Shown here: in pieces, positions 9,112 to 18,655 of the stretch | Numbering within the stretch: the stretch's first letter is position 1 | How the letters are laid out: each line of letters opens with the position of its first letter | Assembly: GCA_947456625.1 (NCBI GenBank) | Contig: CANGQJ010000008.1 | Span: 1 to 64,000 of the forward strand | Origin: Bacteroidota bacterium | Lineage (GTDB): Bacteria; Bacteroidota; Bacteroidia; Chitinophagales; Chitinophagaceae | DNA length: 64,000 nt | Direction: 5' to 3' | Program-made: the position numbers and the translations under genes | Notes under the pieces: model-generated | Told to the model about the DNA's origin: nothing | The model's database searches: none | Seen by the model: only the letters and a program-made list of their open reading frames with translations

Positions 9112-10461
9112 TTAAGGTTTTTGTTCCCAATAAATTTTGACCATTAAACCAGTAGAAGGTTTAATCTTAAATCGGTCGTCTATTCGCTTTCCCACCACCC
9201 ACAAAACCTTATTTCCAGAACATAGAACCGCTTGTTTTGACTTATGTGCCGGACTTAATTTTAATACTCCTAAAAACTGGTTGAGCTTTTTTTTCTTATT
9301 TAAGCCAAATGGATAAAAATAATCCGAAGGTTCCCAGGTTCTTAAAAGTAGCGGCCAGGAAAGTAAACTGGCATTAATATATGCATAATTTGGATCCTTA
9401 TTTATAACCTGTGTATTGGCATCATTTATCATTTCAAAATGTAGCGTCCCATGTGCAGTAACCACTTTTGTATCTGTTTTGTTTATAGTAATAAACTCTT
9501 TTGAATTGGAATTAGCTACAATTTGAATATGATCATTCCATTTAATGAATTTAAATGAGCTTGAAGCAATATAGGCTCCATGGGTTGCCTCTAATATTTT
9601 ATAAACTTCAGGAATTTGCTGAGGCGTAAAATTATATGACTTAATTAATCCCCATGTATAGGTATCATTATTTTTTACTTTATTCCAATAATCAATAGGA
9701 ATACTTGGAATACCTTTAATAGTTTTAAAACCTTTTTTCCAAAAATGTTCAACTGCCTTGTTAACAATCTCAGCGGCCTCTTGAACACGGCTTCCAGTTG
9801 CAACTATGTTTTCACTTACCAAAGGATAAATAGTGGCAAGTTGAGGTAGTAATTTATTCCTAATATAATTTCTGGTATAGTTGTCCTTGTCGTTACTACT
9901 ATCTTGAACAAAACTTAAATGATTGTCAACGGCATAATTAGCAATTTGAACCTTGCTAAAAATGAGTAAAGGTCTTGCTAAATTTAAACTATCATTTCTA
10001 CGGGCAGGAATTCCAGTTAATCCATTTAAACCAGTACCTCTGAATAACTGCATTAAAATAGTTTCGGCTTGGTCGTCTGCATGATGCGCAGTTAACAATA
10101 CGAATGGTGTATTCTGCATGAGTACTTTAAACCAGTTGTATCTTAAAATTCTTGCTGCTTCCTGAATACCTATTTTATGCTCCTGAGCGTATAGTAAAGT
10201 ATCAAACCTTTTTACATTAACGGCCATATTATATTTTGCACCAAGTTCAGTTACAAAATCTTCATCTCTTTTACTTTCTTCCCCTCTTAATTGAAAATTA
10301 GCATGTGCTATAGTACAATTTACTTTTAAAACATGCATTAAATGAGTTAGCACAACACTATCCACTCCACCACTCACTGCTATTAAAAATGGAGTGTGAC
10401 GTAATCTTACATCCGGAAACTGTTTATCCCAATACTGTTTAAATGTTTCTAGATTTAGCAT
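9112..10461 (-). CDS. tilS: tRNA(Ile)-lysidine synthase TilS
   Basis: A 449-aa protein. It uses ATP and lysine to convert C34 of the CAU anticodon of minor tRNA-Ile to lysidine, so that AUA is read as isoleucine; the enzyme is essential in most bacteria. The PP-loop ATP-pyrophosphatase motif SGGVDS is at residues 30-35. HADDQAETILMQLFRG and the GIPARR loop follow in the catalytic N-terminal domain, and the C-terminal tilS domain contains LLRTWEPSDYFYPFG. The length is normal. The stop lies 11 bases before the ATG of the large surface protein and 5 bases after glnS. Confidence 0.97.
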   Translation of the reverse strand: MLNLETFKQYWDKQFPDVRLRHTPFLIAVSGGVDSVVLTHLMHVLKVNCTIAHANFQLRGEESKRDEDFVTELGAKYNMAVNVKRFDTLLYAQEHKIGIQEAARILRYNWFKVLMQNTPFVLLTAHHADDQAETILMQLFRGTGLNGLTGIPARRNDSLNLARPLLIFSKVQIANYAVDNHLSFVQDSSNDKDNYTRNYIRNKLLPQLATIYPLVSENIVATGSRVQEAAEIVNKAVEHFWKKGFKTIKGIPSIPIDYWNKVKNNDTYTWGLIKSYNFTPQQIPEVYKILEATHGAYIASSSFKFIKWNDHIQIVANSNSKEFITINKTDTKVVTAHGTLHFEMINDANTQVINKDPNYAYINASLLSWPLLLRTWEPSDYFYPFGLNKKKKLNQFLGVLKLSPAHKSKQAVLCSGNKVLWVVGKRIDDRFKIKPSTGLMVKIYWEQKP

Positions 10462-10466
10462 AATGG

Positions 10467-12122
10467 TTATTTCTTCTGCTCCTTAGCCCATGCATCCTTT
10501 AACCCCACAGTTCGGTTAAAAATTAAATTATCTTTTGTGCTTTTTGTATCCTGGAAAAAATATCCTTTTCTTAAAAATTGAAAACGCGCTTCAAGTACAT
10601 CGGAAGCAAGCGCAGGCTCGGCATAAGCTTTTACTACGTTTAAAGAATTAGGATTGATATAATCTTTAAAATCTCCATCGGCACTAGATAAATCCGCTAC
10701 ATTAAATAAACGATCATACTCATTTAAGGTAACCGGAATTGCATGTTTTGCGCTTACCCAATGCAAAGTGCCTTTTACATGAATACCACTGGTATCTTGG
10801 CCCGATTTACTTTGTGGATTATAAGATGCAAATACAGTTTTAATGTTTCCAGCTTCGTCTTTTTCAAAACTTTCACAAGTAATAATATAAGCACTTTTTA
10901 AACGAACCGATAACCCTGGTCCTAATCTAAAATATTTTTTGGTAGGTGCTTCCATAAAGTCCTCACGCTCTATCCAAAGTTCATTGCTAAACGGAACTTC
11001 ACGTGTGCCTCCATTGGGATCCTCCGGATTATTTTCTGAATGTAAAATTTCCTCCCCTTTTTCAAAATTTGTAATTACTAATTTAATAGGATTGGTAACC
11101 ACCATTCTACGTTGTGCTACTTTATTTAAATGCTCTCTTACACAAAATTCTAATAAACTAAAATCAATTATATTTTCACGCTTTGCAATACCAATACGAT
11201 CACAAAAATCACGGATACTTTCCGGTGTATAACCACGTCTGCGCATACCGCTTATAGTTGGCATTCGAGGATCATCCCAACTTGTTACATAGCCTTCCTC
11301 CACCAGCTGCAATAACTTACGTTTACTCATAACAGTGTATGTCATGTTTAATCGCGCAAACTCATATTGATGTGAAGGATAAATAGCAAGTTGCTCAATA
11401 CACCAATCATACAATGTACGATGTGGAATAAATTCCAACGTACAAATAGAGTGTGTTATATTTTCTATGGAATCGCTTTGACCGTGTGCAAAATCATACA
11501 TTGGATAAATACACCAAGTATCTCCAGTGCGGTGATGATGTGCACGTTTTATTCGGTATAACAAAGGATCACGCATGTGCATATTTGGACTAGCAAGATC
11601 AATTTTAGCCCTTAATACTTTTTCTCCGTCTGCAAACTTACCCGCTTTCATTGCTGCAAATAATTCTAAATTTTCTGCAACAGACCTGTTCCTAAATGCA
11701 TTGCCAGTTCCAGGAACTGTTGGGGTTCCTTTTTGTTGTGCAATTTCCTCGGCGGTACTATCATCTACATAAGCAAGTCCCTTTTCTATAAGTTTAATTG
11801 CAAATGCATATAGTTGATCAAAATAATCCGATGCATAACATTCCTTTGCCCACTCAAACCCCAACCATTTTACATCGGCTTTAATACTATCTACATATTC
11901 AATATCCTCTTTAGCTGGGTTGGTATCATCAAATCGCAAATTGGTTTTACCCCCAAAATGTTTTGCCAATCCAAAGTTCAAACAAATACTTTTGGCATGA
12001 CCAATATGTAAATATCCATTGGGCTCGGGAGGAAACCTAGTTAAAATAGATTCGTACTTACCAGAAGCTAAATCCTGGGAAATAATTTCTTCAATAAAAT
12101 TCAGACTTTTTTCTTCGCTCAT
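10467..12122 (-). CDS. glnS: Glutaminyl-tRNA synthetase
   Basis: A 551-aa class I synthetase charging tRNA-Gln. I take the ATG at 12120-12122 (MSEEKSLNF) over an upstream in-frame start that adds ten uncharacteristic residues. The signature PPEPNGYLHIGHAKS (HIGH motif about residues 39-42) and VMSKRKL (KMSKS equivalent) are both present, and the two beta-barrel anticodon-binding domains fill the C-terminal half (EREDFMEAPTKKYFRLGPG). A bacterial GlnRS means this lineage does not depend on GatCAB for Gln-tRNA-Gln. It is followed by tilS after 5 bases, suggesting an informational operon. Confidence 0.97.
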   Translation of the reverse strand: MSEEKSLNFIEEIISQDLASGKYESILTRFPPEPNGYLHIGHAKSICLNFGLAKHFGGKTNLRFDDTNPAKEDIEYVDSIKADVKWLGFEWAKECYASDYFDQLYAFAIKLIEKGLAYVDDSTAEEIAQQKGTPTVPGTGNAFRNRSVAENLELFAAMKAGKFADGEKVLRAKIDLASPNMHMRDPLLYRIKRAHHHRTGDTWCIYPMYDFAHGQSDSIENITHSICTLEFIPHRTLYDWCIEQLAIYPSHQYEFARLNMTYTVMSKRKLLQLVEEGYVTSWDDPRMPTISGMRRRGYTPESIRDFCDRIGIAKRENIIDFSLLEFCVREHLNKVAQRRMVVTNPIKLVITNFEKGEEILHSENNPEDPNGGTREVPFSNELWIEREDFMEAPTKKYFRLGPGLSVRLKSAYIITCESFEKDEAGNIKTVFASYNPQSKSGQDTSGIHVKGTLHWVSAKHAIPVTLNEYDRLFNVADLSSADGDFKDYINPNSLNVVKAYAEPALASDVLEARFQFLRKGYFFQDTKSTKDNLIFNRTVGLKDAWAKEQKK

Positions 12123-12187
12123 AATGATTCGCTCTATTGGGTAAAGGTACAAAAACCTGTCCCAAAAACCTACCTATTTAACTACAT

Positions 12188-12802
12188 TCATTCCCCCTTA
12201 AATCCATATAGTTTGCGAACCTCTTGGACAAATTTTTCTATTTCTTGATCCTCGCCTTTTGCATCGTATTGTTGCTTTAAACTACTGCTAAATAAAAAGG
12301 CAACAGTTTGCCATAATCCAGCATTAAAACCACCTTTATATTCCTTAATTAAGTCGTAACAATTGTTTCCAGTTTCTCGTTTAATTAGCTTCATTAAAAC
12401 TTTACCCTGATAAACCGATAAATTGGTCACTTTGTCGGCAAAGTCACGTTTTAAATCACGCTCTCTGGATTTAATAATTTGCTTTCTTAATTTTTCGTCT
12501 TTAACATTAACTAACTGACTATTTACTTCGTTAATTACTACACTAGCTCTTAGTGCATATGGATAGGTAACATAAACTGCATTTCTTAGTCTGGTCCAAT
12601 TTTGCCAATAGTTTTTTAATTGGCTGGTCATAATGGATTTTACCTCTACAGTTGGTAGCCAAGCGCTTGGAATGGTGTCGCCCTCTGGGGTTATAAAGGC
12701 CTCTACACGTAAAGTATCATTGCTACCGGTTTGTGCAATAACACAATTATGACTTAAAATAAGTACGAATAAGAGTAATATAATGTTTAACGCCTTTTTC
12801 AT
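12188..12802 (-). CDS. DUF4294-family exported protein
   Basis: A 204-aa protein with a signal peptide (about 1-23, hydrophobic IILLLFVLILSHNCVIA). The segment GDTIPSAWLPTVEV followed by a Tyr/Arg-rich helical stretch (LRNAVYVTYPYALRAS) and KLIKRETGNNCYDLIKEYKGG matches the DUF4294 family, which is conserved across Bacteroidota. Its function is unknown. It lies between glnS and ccmF, all on the minus strand, but with gaps of 66-75 bases. Confidence 0.8.
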   Translation of the reverse strand: MKKALNIILLLFVLILSHNCVIAQTGSNDTLRVEAFITPEGDTIPSAWLPTVEVKSIMTSQLKNYWQNWTRLRNAVYVTYPYALRASVVINEVNSQLVNVKDEKLRKQIIKSRERDLKRDFADKVTNLSVYQGKVLMKLIKRETGNNCYDLIKEYKGGFNAGLWQTVAFLFSSSLKQQYDAKGEDQEIEKFVQEVRKLYGFKGE

Positions 12803-12877
12803 TTTTGTGTTGCTAATACTTAAACTTCATACACTAATTTACAAAAAGTAACCTATTTATGGGTATAAAAACAATGA

Positions 12878-15352
12878 TTACCTTGTTTTTAAGGCTTTAA
12901 CCCTTGCCCAACTGCTTAGCATAAAGCCCATTGTCATCACAATTACACCAATCCACAATACATTTATAAATGGAAATTCATATACTTTTAATGTGATTAA
13001 ATTAGATAAAGAGGAAGACTCCTTAACTCCAATTTCAAGCAATCCTTTGGATTGATCCACCACATTATTAAAATTGACAATTAAATTTTGAGCTTTAACA
13101 GTATCAGGAATCATGCGCATGCTCATACCCTCCAACCTAATTTCTGGTTTAATGTCATACGTAATTCCGGTAACACTATGCACGGTCATTTGAAGTACCA
13201 ATTCGTTAACACCCGCCGCTTTATTGGCATTTGGATTTACCAATACTTTTTCCAATTTCACATAACCATTGCTATAAAATACCGAGTCCCCAATTTTTAT
13301 TTGATGCGGCTTAAACCTAACGGTATCATCTTTTGCATGGTCTTGGAACGAAGTCACATAAACAAATATGTCCTTATTCCAATAATGTTTGGAAGATGGA
13401 TTTGCAGAGAATCCTTCCATTCCTTTATTATTTTTTAAAACATCTGGATATAAATTAAAGGAGTCTTTTACACTTTTATTTTTTCCTTTTTCTATAAACT
13501 TTAGTTCAAAAAATTTCTTGTCTAAATTATCAACAGTATCACGCAAATAGGTAACCATGTATTTACCCATATCGGTGGAGATACCTTCAAACAAAGTAAT
13601 ATTTTCCATTGGATTGCCGGCAGGATTTTTCCCATTGGCATCCTTTTGAATTACATTAATACCTGTGGTATTCCAACTTATCACGGTTTTGTTTCCAGAG
13701 GACAATAAAATGCCTAATAACACCAATCCAAAACCAATGTGCCCAATACTTGCACCTGCCGATTTTAATTTCCATTTTAATATTACAATCCAATAATTTG
13801 CATTGGCAACAATTGAGAATACCGAAGTTACTACTGCAATGTAAAGCGCAGACAAGAACCCAACTCCTTTTTCATTAAAAGCAATACCAACAAAAACAAT
13901 AATTACCGTACTTATAATTGCAGTTATTATTAAAGTGCTAGCTATACTTTTAAGAAAACTGCCTTTTATGGCGCCTCCCTTATATTTTAAATACTGTCCA
14001 ATGGCAGTTAATACTCCAATAATTATGGCTACAAAAACCTGCACTTGATTATGGGCAAATGCTGGATCCTCGGGTGGAGCAATTTTGGTTCCAAATATTT
14101 TATTGTAAACTGGAATAGAAGTAATAGAAATAATAACAACTGCTGATAAAAATAATACAAGCGAACCTACTAACATCCAAAATTCTCTACTATCCACAGC
14201 GTCCTCTTTAACAGGATCGGCCATGAAATTATATCGTATAAAAAACAGCACAAAAAATGGAATCACAAAAACAAATAAAAATGCAAGTAATTGTCCATTC
14301 ATGCCAAGGTCGGTGAAAGCATGTACCGAAGTGTCACCTAAAATTCCACTACGTGTTAAAAAAGTAGAATACACCACTAATAAAAAACTAATACCAAAAA
14401 ATAAATAAGTTACCCTTAACCCTGAATTTGTTTTACGATAAATTAGTGCAGTATGAATAGCCGCTACCAATGCAAGCCAAGGAACCAATGATGCATTTTC
14501 TACAGGATCCCAGGCCCAATAACCTCCAAATGTTAAGCTCTCGTAAGCCCATGCAGCTCCCATCATAATACCAAGCCCTAAAATACCTGCCGAGAAGGTT
14601 GCCCATGGCAACGCATTGTTTATCCAATGGTTTTGTTTTTTTAACAAGCCTACCACAGCAAAACCAAATGGTATAGCGGTTGAAGCAAAACCTAAGAACA
14701 ATATAGGCGGATGAATTACCATCCAATAATTTTGTAATAAAGTATTTAAACCTGTTCCGTCTTTAATTAATTGTAAGTAATCGGGTCTGGATAAAATTGG
14801 CCAAGGCATTTCGTCTCTTAATAAGTTAAAAGGACTGCTTCCAATTTTATGTCCAAATACATAAAGTCCAACAACCATGGTAGCCAAACAAAACTGTGTA
14901 AAACTCAATACCATCATAACTCCATAGGAATCATTTTTCCACTTTTCTGACTTTGACATTACAAGTAAACCAAGCACACAATGCCAAAAACTCCACAATA
15001 AAAAACTACCCTCTTGTCCCTCCCAAAAACAACTTAACAAATACTGCGCAGGCATGTGCTTATCGCTATGCATGTAAGAATACTTGTATTCAAATAAGTG
15101 ATTAGAGATTACATAAAATAAAATAATAAAACAAGCAAACACCGCAACAGACTCAATTATAAAAGCAATGCGAGCTAGTTGCTTCCAACTATTTTGGTCC
15201 TCCAATTGTTTTGCATAAAAAGCTTTTGCAAAAGCAAAAGTGGCTACCAAGGAAGCCACTAATGAAAGTATCGTTAAAAAATATCCCAATTGGCCTGGCA
15301 ATAAATGTTCGCCAATAAATTGCACTGCTGCCGCATTTGAAGATGTATTCAT
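12878..15352 (-). CDS. ccmF: Cytochrome c haem lyase CcmF-like (CcmF/NrfE family)
   Basis: An 824-aa multi-pass membrane protein that joins haem to apocytochrome c in system I maturation. The tryptophan-rich WWD-type motif is visible at residues about 277-292 (GGYWAWDPVENASLVPW), with conserved His residues in MVIHPPILFLGF and in later periplasmic loops. It is longer than the Escherichia coli protein (about 650 aa), with the extra length mainly in a large soluble segment near 560-780 that precedes the last membrane helix. It starts 17 bases after the ccmE stop, indicating an operon. Confidence 0.93.
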   Translation of the reverse strand: MNTSSNAAAVQFIGEHLLPGQLGYFLTILSLVASLVATFAFAKAFYAKQLEDQNSWKQLARIAFIIESVAVFACFIILFYVISNHLFEYKYSYMHSDKHMPAQYLLSCFWEGQEGSFLLWSFWHCVLGLLVMSKSEKWKNDSYGVMMVLSFTQFCLATMVVGLYVFGHKIGSSPFNLLRDEMPWPILSRPDYLQLIKDGTGLNTLLQNYWMVIHPPILFLGFASTAIPFGFAVVGLLKKQNHWINNALPWATFSAGILGLGIMMGAAWAYESLTFGGYWAWDPVENASLVPWLALVAAIHTALIYRKTNSGLRVTYLFFGISFLLVVYSTFLTRSGILGDTSVHAFTDLGMNGQLLAFLFVFVIPFFVLFFIRYNFMADPVKEDAVDSREFWMLVGSLVLFLSAVVIISITSIPVYNKIFGTKIAPPEDPAFAHNQVQVFVAIIIGVLTAIGQYLKYKGGAIKGSFLKSIASTLIITAIISTVIIVFVGIAFNEKGVGFLSALYIAVVTSVFSIVANANYWIVILKWKLKSAGASIGHIGFGLVLLGILLSSGNKTVISWNTTGINVIQKDANGKNPAGNPMENITLFEGISTDMGKYMVTYLRDTVDNLDKKFFELKFIEKGKNKSVKDSFNLYPDVLKNNKGMEGFSANPSSKHYWNKDIFVYVTSFQDHAKDDTVRFKPHQIKIGDSVFYSNGYVKLEKVLVNPNANKAAGVNELVLQMTVHSVTGITYDIKPEIRLEGMSMRMIPDTVKAQNLIVNFNNVVDQSKGLLEIGVKESSSLSNLITLKVYEFPFINVLWIGVIVMTMGFMLSSWARVKALKTR

Positions 15353-15369
15353 TAAAAAATTTGAAATAA

Positions 15370-15780
15370 TTAATTAGTAAAAGCTACCGGCTGGTTTTTG
15401 TTGGCATTAGGATTGTCCTTGTATTTTGAAGGGCACTTAAGTACAATTGCAGAACATTCAAAAACATCTCCTTGTACTTTTCCTTTTAATACCAAACGCT
15501 CCGACTTTTCCATATCGGTTGGCATGGTGTTATGATACACCACATTTATTCTTCCGCCCAAACTATCCTGCACTCCAAATTTTAATAAATTAGGATCCTT
15601 CACTGGGTCATAGTCTATTGGCACCGTTTTGTCCATTTTCACAATTAAATTCAAAAACTTACCTTGTTTTTGTTTAGCGGAACCTATTGTTTCATAGCTA
15701 CTTAAATCACCGGTGTAGCTAATTAATACTACTATTGCAACTGCAATAAGTACTAATAAAATAATGTGAGATTTCTTCAT
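15370..15780 (-). CDS. ccmE: Haem chaperone CcmE, CxxxY variant
   Basis: A 136-aa protein: an N-terminal membrane anchor (about 5-22), then the OB-fold haem-carrier domain (GSAKQKQGKFLNLIVKM to LVLKGKVQGDVFEC). CcmE binds haem covalently in the periplasm and passes it to CcmF, encoded directly downstream. The classical haem-binding His (HxxxY) is absent; the equivalent position reads C116-P-S-K-Y120, so this is the cysteine-type CxxxY form described from archaea and Desulfovibrio. A strong promoter-like sequence lies unusually close to the ATG. Confidence 0.92.
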   Translation of the reverse strand: MKKSHIILLVLIAVAIVVLISYTGDLSSYETIGSAKQKQGKFLNLIVKMDKTVPIDYDPVKDPNLLKFGVQDSLGGRINVVYHNTMPTDMEKSERLVLKGKVQGDVFECSAIVLKCPSKYKDNPNANKNQPVAFTN

Positions 15781-15784
15781 GACA

Positions 15785-15818
15785 CAAAGTTAACCAAATG
15801 GGCTTAAATTGCACCAAA
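15785..15818 (-). promoter_or_regulatory. Bacteroidota-type promoter of ccmE-ccmF
   Basis: On the minus strand, TTTG (15818-15815) is followed after 22 bases by TAACTTTG (15792-15785), matching TTTG-N17-23-TAnnTTTG. Only four bases separate the box from the ccmE ATG, so transcription would start at or next to the start codon. Confidence 0.55.
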
Positions 15819-15844
15819 TTTTACCTATCTCATAAATACATTTT

Positions 15845-16405
15845 ATGCGCATATTTGACTATATCATTGTTTGTAAAAGTCCCAGTTTTAAGAACGTAGA
15901 CCGAATTAGCCAATTTATGTACCTATTAAGCATATTAGGCTACAGCTTTGGCATTTACAAAGGTATTTTTCCAAAGCCTGCACTAATTATAGCCATTATG
16001 ACCTCGGTTATATGTTGGTGGATTTTTTGCTTATATCAAAAAAAACAAGGCGGTATGCCTTATTACCGACTTGGCTTATTATTTGCAAGCTGGGGCTGGT
16101 TTTTAATGCCCAATGCGCTTATCATATCAGGAATATATTTAATTGGTGCCTTGTTTGAACGCCAAGTTAAATTTCCTTATGAAATTGCCTTTGACCCTGC
16201 AGGCATAGTAATTAATACTTTCCCAAAAAAACAGTACCCTTGGATTGATATACAAAATGCAATAATAAAAGACGATGTTATTACCATTGATTTTAAAAAC
16301 AATAAACTCATTCAAAAGGACATTAACGAGCCGGTGAGCGAAACCATAACCAATGAATTTAATAGCTTTTGCAAGCAGCAAATTGCAATTGTGAACCAAG
16401 CATAA
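15845..16405 (+). CDS. Two-part membrane protein of unknown function
   Basis: A 186-aa protein with about four hydrophobic segments in residues 23-112, including LLSILGYSFGIY, ALIIAIMTSVICWWIF, LGLLFASWGWFLM and ALIISGIYLIGALF. A cytoplasmic beta-rich tail follows (about 117-186: IAFDPAGIVINTF, WIDIQNAIIKDDVITIDF), reminiscent of the PH-like domains that follow membrane segments in YcxB-type proteins. I do not recognise the family. It diverges from ccmE and lies 27 bases before the radical SAM gene, so it may share an operon with it. Confidence 0.65.
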   Translation: MRIFDYIIVCKSPSFKNVDRISQFMYLLSILGYSFGIYKGIFPKPALIIAIMTSVICWWIFCLYQKKQGGMPYYRLGLLFASWGWFLMPNALIISGIYLIGALFERQVKFPYEIAFDPAGIVINTFPKKQYPWIDIQNAIIKDDVITIDFKNNKLIQKDINEPVSETITNEFNSFCKQQIAIVNQA

Positions 16406-16432
16406 TTCATTTCATTTAGATACCTTTACAAC

Positions 16433-17737
16433 ATGTTATTACAAACCTCTCCCTACTTATTATATTCCGATGGCGAAGGCCAAATATTTGAAGACACTAG
16501 TTTATATACAGTTGGCCGTGCTGGTTGGGATGCCTATCCCATTCCAGTGGAGGATTGGATAGAATTACCAGAAGGTGGAAACTTATATGAATTACCAGGC
16601 AGAAGAGGAATTGGCATAGATGTTGAAACGGGTGAAATGCGTTTATGTGAATTAGGCTGGGCCGTTGCCGCTTTTATACCTCCAGCGCATACCGGCTTAT
16701 ATGTATCCGCTTATGAAACCTTGGATGCCGACGCTCCAACCCTACCATTATTTTGTTATACCGCCGTAGGTTGGCTAGATGGAAAAAATTATGTACCAGC
16801 TGTACGCATTGAAAAAGATATTAGACAGGATTGTGAAGGATATGATCAAGAAATTATTGATAACGGTACACAGAACCTACTTTCCTTATATAGCCAAAAC
16901 CGTTTGGTAAAACATTTAATGGAGAACTGTTGTCAAACCTATACCTGCCCTGCTGCTCGAAATTTAGCCATGGGCCGTTGGGAATGTCCTATTCCAATTT
17001 CTCCCGCATGTAATGCCAACTGTATTGGTTGTATTTCCTTCCAACCTCAGGAGGAAGAAATTATTTCAACGCAGGATCGTTTAACATTTAAGCCAACCGC
17101 TGCCGAAGTTGTAGAATATACCGTACCGCATTTAATGACTGCTCCATTTCCAATAGTAAGTTTTGGGCAAGGATGTGAAGGAGAACCATTATTAATGTGG
17201 GAAACCATTAAGGAATCTATTATTGAAATCAGAAAACATACTAGTAAAGGAAGCATTAATATTAATACCAACGGATCTAATCCAAAAGCAGTTGCTGAAC
17301 TTGCAGCTGTTGGACTGGATAGCATTCGTGTGAGTATGAACTCGGCTAGAGAAAATATTTATAATGCTTACTACCGTCCCAACAATTATACTTTTGCTGA
17401 TATTAAAGAAAGTATTCGTGTAATGAGTGAAGCAGGTAAATGGACAAGCATTAACTACTTTGTTTTCCCAGGCATGACAGACAGTGTAGAAGAATATGAA
17501 GCTTTAAGAAAATTAATTAAAGACACTGGATTAAAAATGATCCAATGGAGAAATTTTAACATAGATCCGGATTGGTATTTAGGGAAAATTGGCTTTACCG
17601 ATAATGGTGAAATTATGGGTATCAAACAAATGATGGAATTAATACAAGAGGAATTTCCGGATTTGAAATTTGGCTATTTTAACCCCCCAATTGAAAGAAT
17701 TAAAGGCGACTTTACTAAAAACTTTGCACACCATTGA
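16433..17737 (+). CDS. Radical SAM protein with a conserved N-terminal domain
   Basis: A 434-aa protein. The radical SAM cluster motif is CNANCIGC (CxxxCxxC), near residue 190. A TIM-barrel core follows (FGQGCEGEPLL, SININTNGS, DSIRVSMNSARENIY). The first about 175 residues form a separate domain containing RRGIGIDVETGEMRLCELGWAVAAFIPPAHTG. Two extra cysteine clusters (CCQTYTC and ECPIPISPAC) sit close to the main motif and could hold an auxiliary cluster or substrate. The modified substrate is unknown; the fold is certain. Its TGA stop overlaps the TTG start of the following transporter gene. Confidence 0.88.
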   Translation: MLLQTSPYLLYSDGEGQIFEDTSLYTVGRAGWDAYPIPVEDWIELPEGGNLYELPGRRGIGIDVETGEMRLCELGWAVAAFIPPAHTGLYVSAYETLDADAPTLPLFCYTAVGWLDGKNYVPAVRIEKDIRQDCEGYDQEIIDNGTQNLLSLYSQNRLVKHLMENCCQTYTCPAARNLAMGRWECPIPISPACNANCIGCISFQPQEEEIISTQDRLTFKPTAAEVVEYTVPHLMTAPFPIVSFGQGCEGEPLLMWETIKESIIEIRKHTSKGSININTNGSNPKAVAELAAVGLDSIRVSMNSARENIYNAYYRPNNYTFADIKESIRVMSEAGKWTSINYFVFPGMTDSVEEYEALRKLIKDTGLKMIQWRNFNIDPDWYLGKIGFTDNGEIMGIKQMMELIQEEFPDLKFGYFNPPIERIKGDFTKNFAHH

Positions 17738-18654
17738 GAAGAAATAATCAAATAGGTGCGTTACTAGCCATTAGCTCTACTATTATTTGGTCTGGTAATT
17801 TTATCGTGTCGCGTTATGCCATTAATTTAGCTGGCCCCATGAGTATAGCGCTTTTTAGATGGGTAACTGCAACTATATGTTTGTTCCCTTTTGCAATACA
17901 AAATTTAAAAAAAGAATGGCCCATTTTTAAACAAAATAAGCTTTACTTTTTTTTGATGGCACTGGTTGGTTTTTCCATTTATAATACATTAATATACACC
18001 GCAGGTCATTATGCTACTGCAATTAATATGGCCCTATTTGGATCCACTGTAAACCCAATTGTGGCCGCATTATTGGGCGCATGGCTCGTAAATGAAAAGC
18101 TGCATTGGAAAAATATTACAGGTATCATTCTTTGCATTGTTGGCACTTTGTATTTACTAACAAAAGGAGATTTAACTCATGTTTTAAATTTTGAATTTGG
18201 AGCAGGCGATCTATGGATGATTGCTGCAGGTTGTTGTTTTGGTACGTATAATGTTTTTGTAAAAAAGAAACCCATTGGTATTTCAAATAATAGTTTTTTA
18301 CTTTGTTTATTTGGACTAGGTGCTATTTTATTATTACCTGGTGCTTTATATGAAATGACTTTTATGCAACCTGTGGTTTATAACACCCATTTATTATGGG
18401 TGGTTTTATACATAGGCATTGGCAACTCCGTTATTTCTTATTCTATTTGGAGCCACGCCATTCAAAAAATTGGTGCAGGTAAAGCTTCCCTCTTTTTAAC
18501 CATGGGTCCCATTCTTAGTTCATTTGAGGCGGTATTATTTTTAAACGAAAGTTTTAATAATGCTCAAATAATTAGTGGTCTTATTATTATTACAGGCATT
18601 GTGATAAATACCTGGCCAACTCCTAATAAACCAATTGTAAAACAAGCAGTATAA
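17734..18654 (+). CDS. EamA/DMT-superfamily transporter
   Basis: A 306-aa protein with about ten transmembrane helices in two repeated EamA halves: the first with SSTIIWSGNFIVSRYA, the second beginning near FGAGDLWMIAAGCCFGTYNVF. Members export metabolites such as amino acids or import nucleotide precursors; the substrate here is unknown. The only reasonable start is TTG at 17734-17736, which overlaps the TGA of the radical SAM gene and implies coupled translation. The next gene starts 1 base after its stop. Confidence 0.88.
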   Translation: MRRNNQIGALLAISSTIIWSGNFIVSRYAINLAGPMSIALFRWVTATICLFPFAIQNLKKEWPIFKQNKLYFFLMALVGFSIYNTLIYTAGHYATAINMALFGSTVNPIVAALLGAWLVNEKLHWKNITGIILCIVGTLYLLTKGDLTHVLNFEFGAGDLWMIAAGCCFGTYNVFVKKKPIGISNNSFLLCLFGLGAILLLPGALYEMTFMQPVVYNTHLLWVVLYIGIGNSVISYSIWSHAIQKIGAGKASLFLTMGPILSSFEAVLFLNESFNNAQIISGLIIITGIVINTWPTPNKPIVKQAV

Positions 18655-18655
18655 A

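Noticed and set aside
9101..9130. TTG start for the giant surface protein overlapping tilS
   Set aside because: The ATG at 9098-9100 gives a good signal peptide and no overlap.
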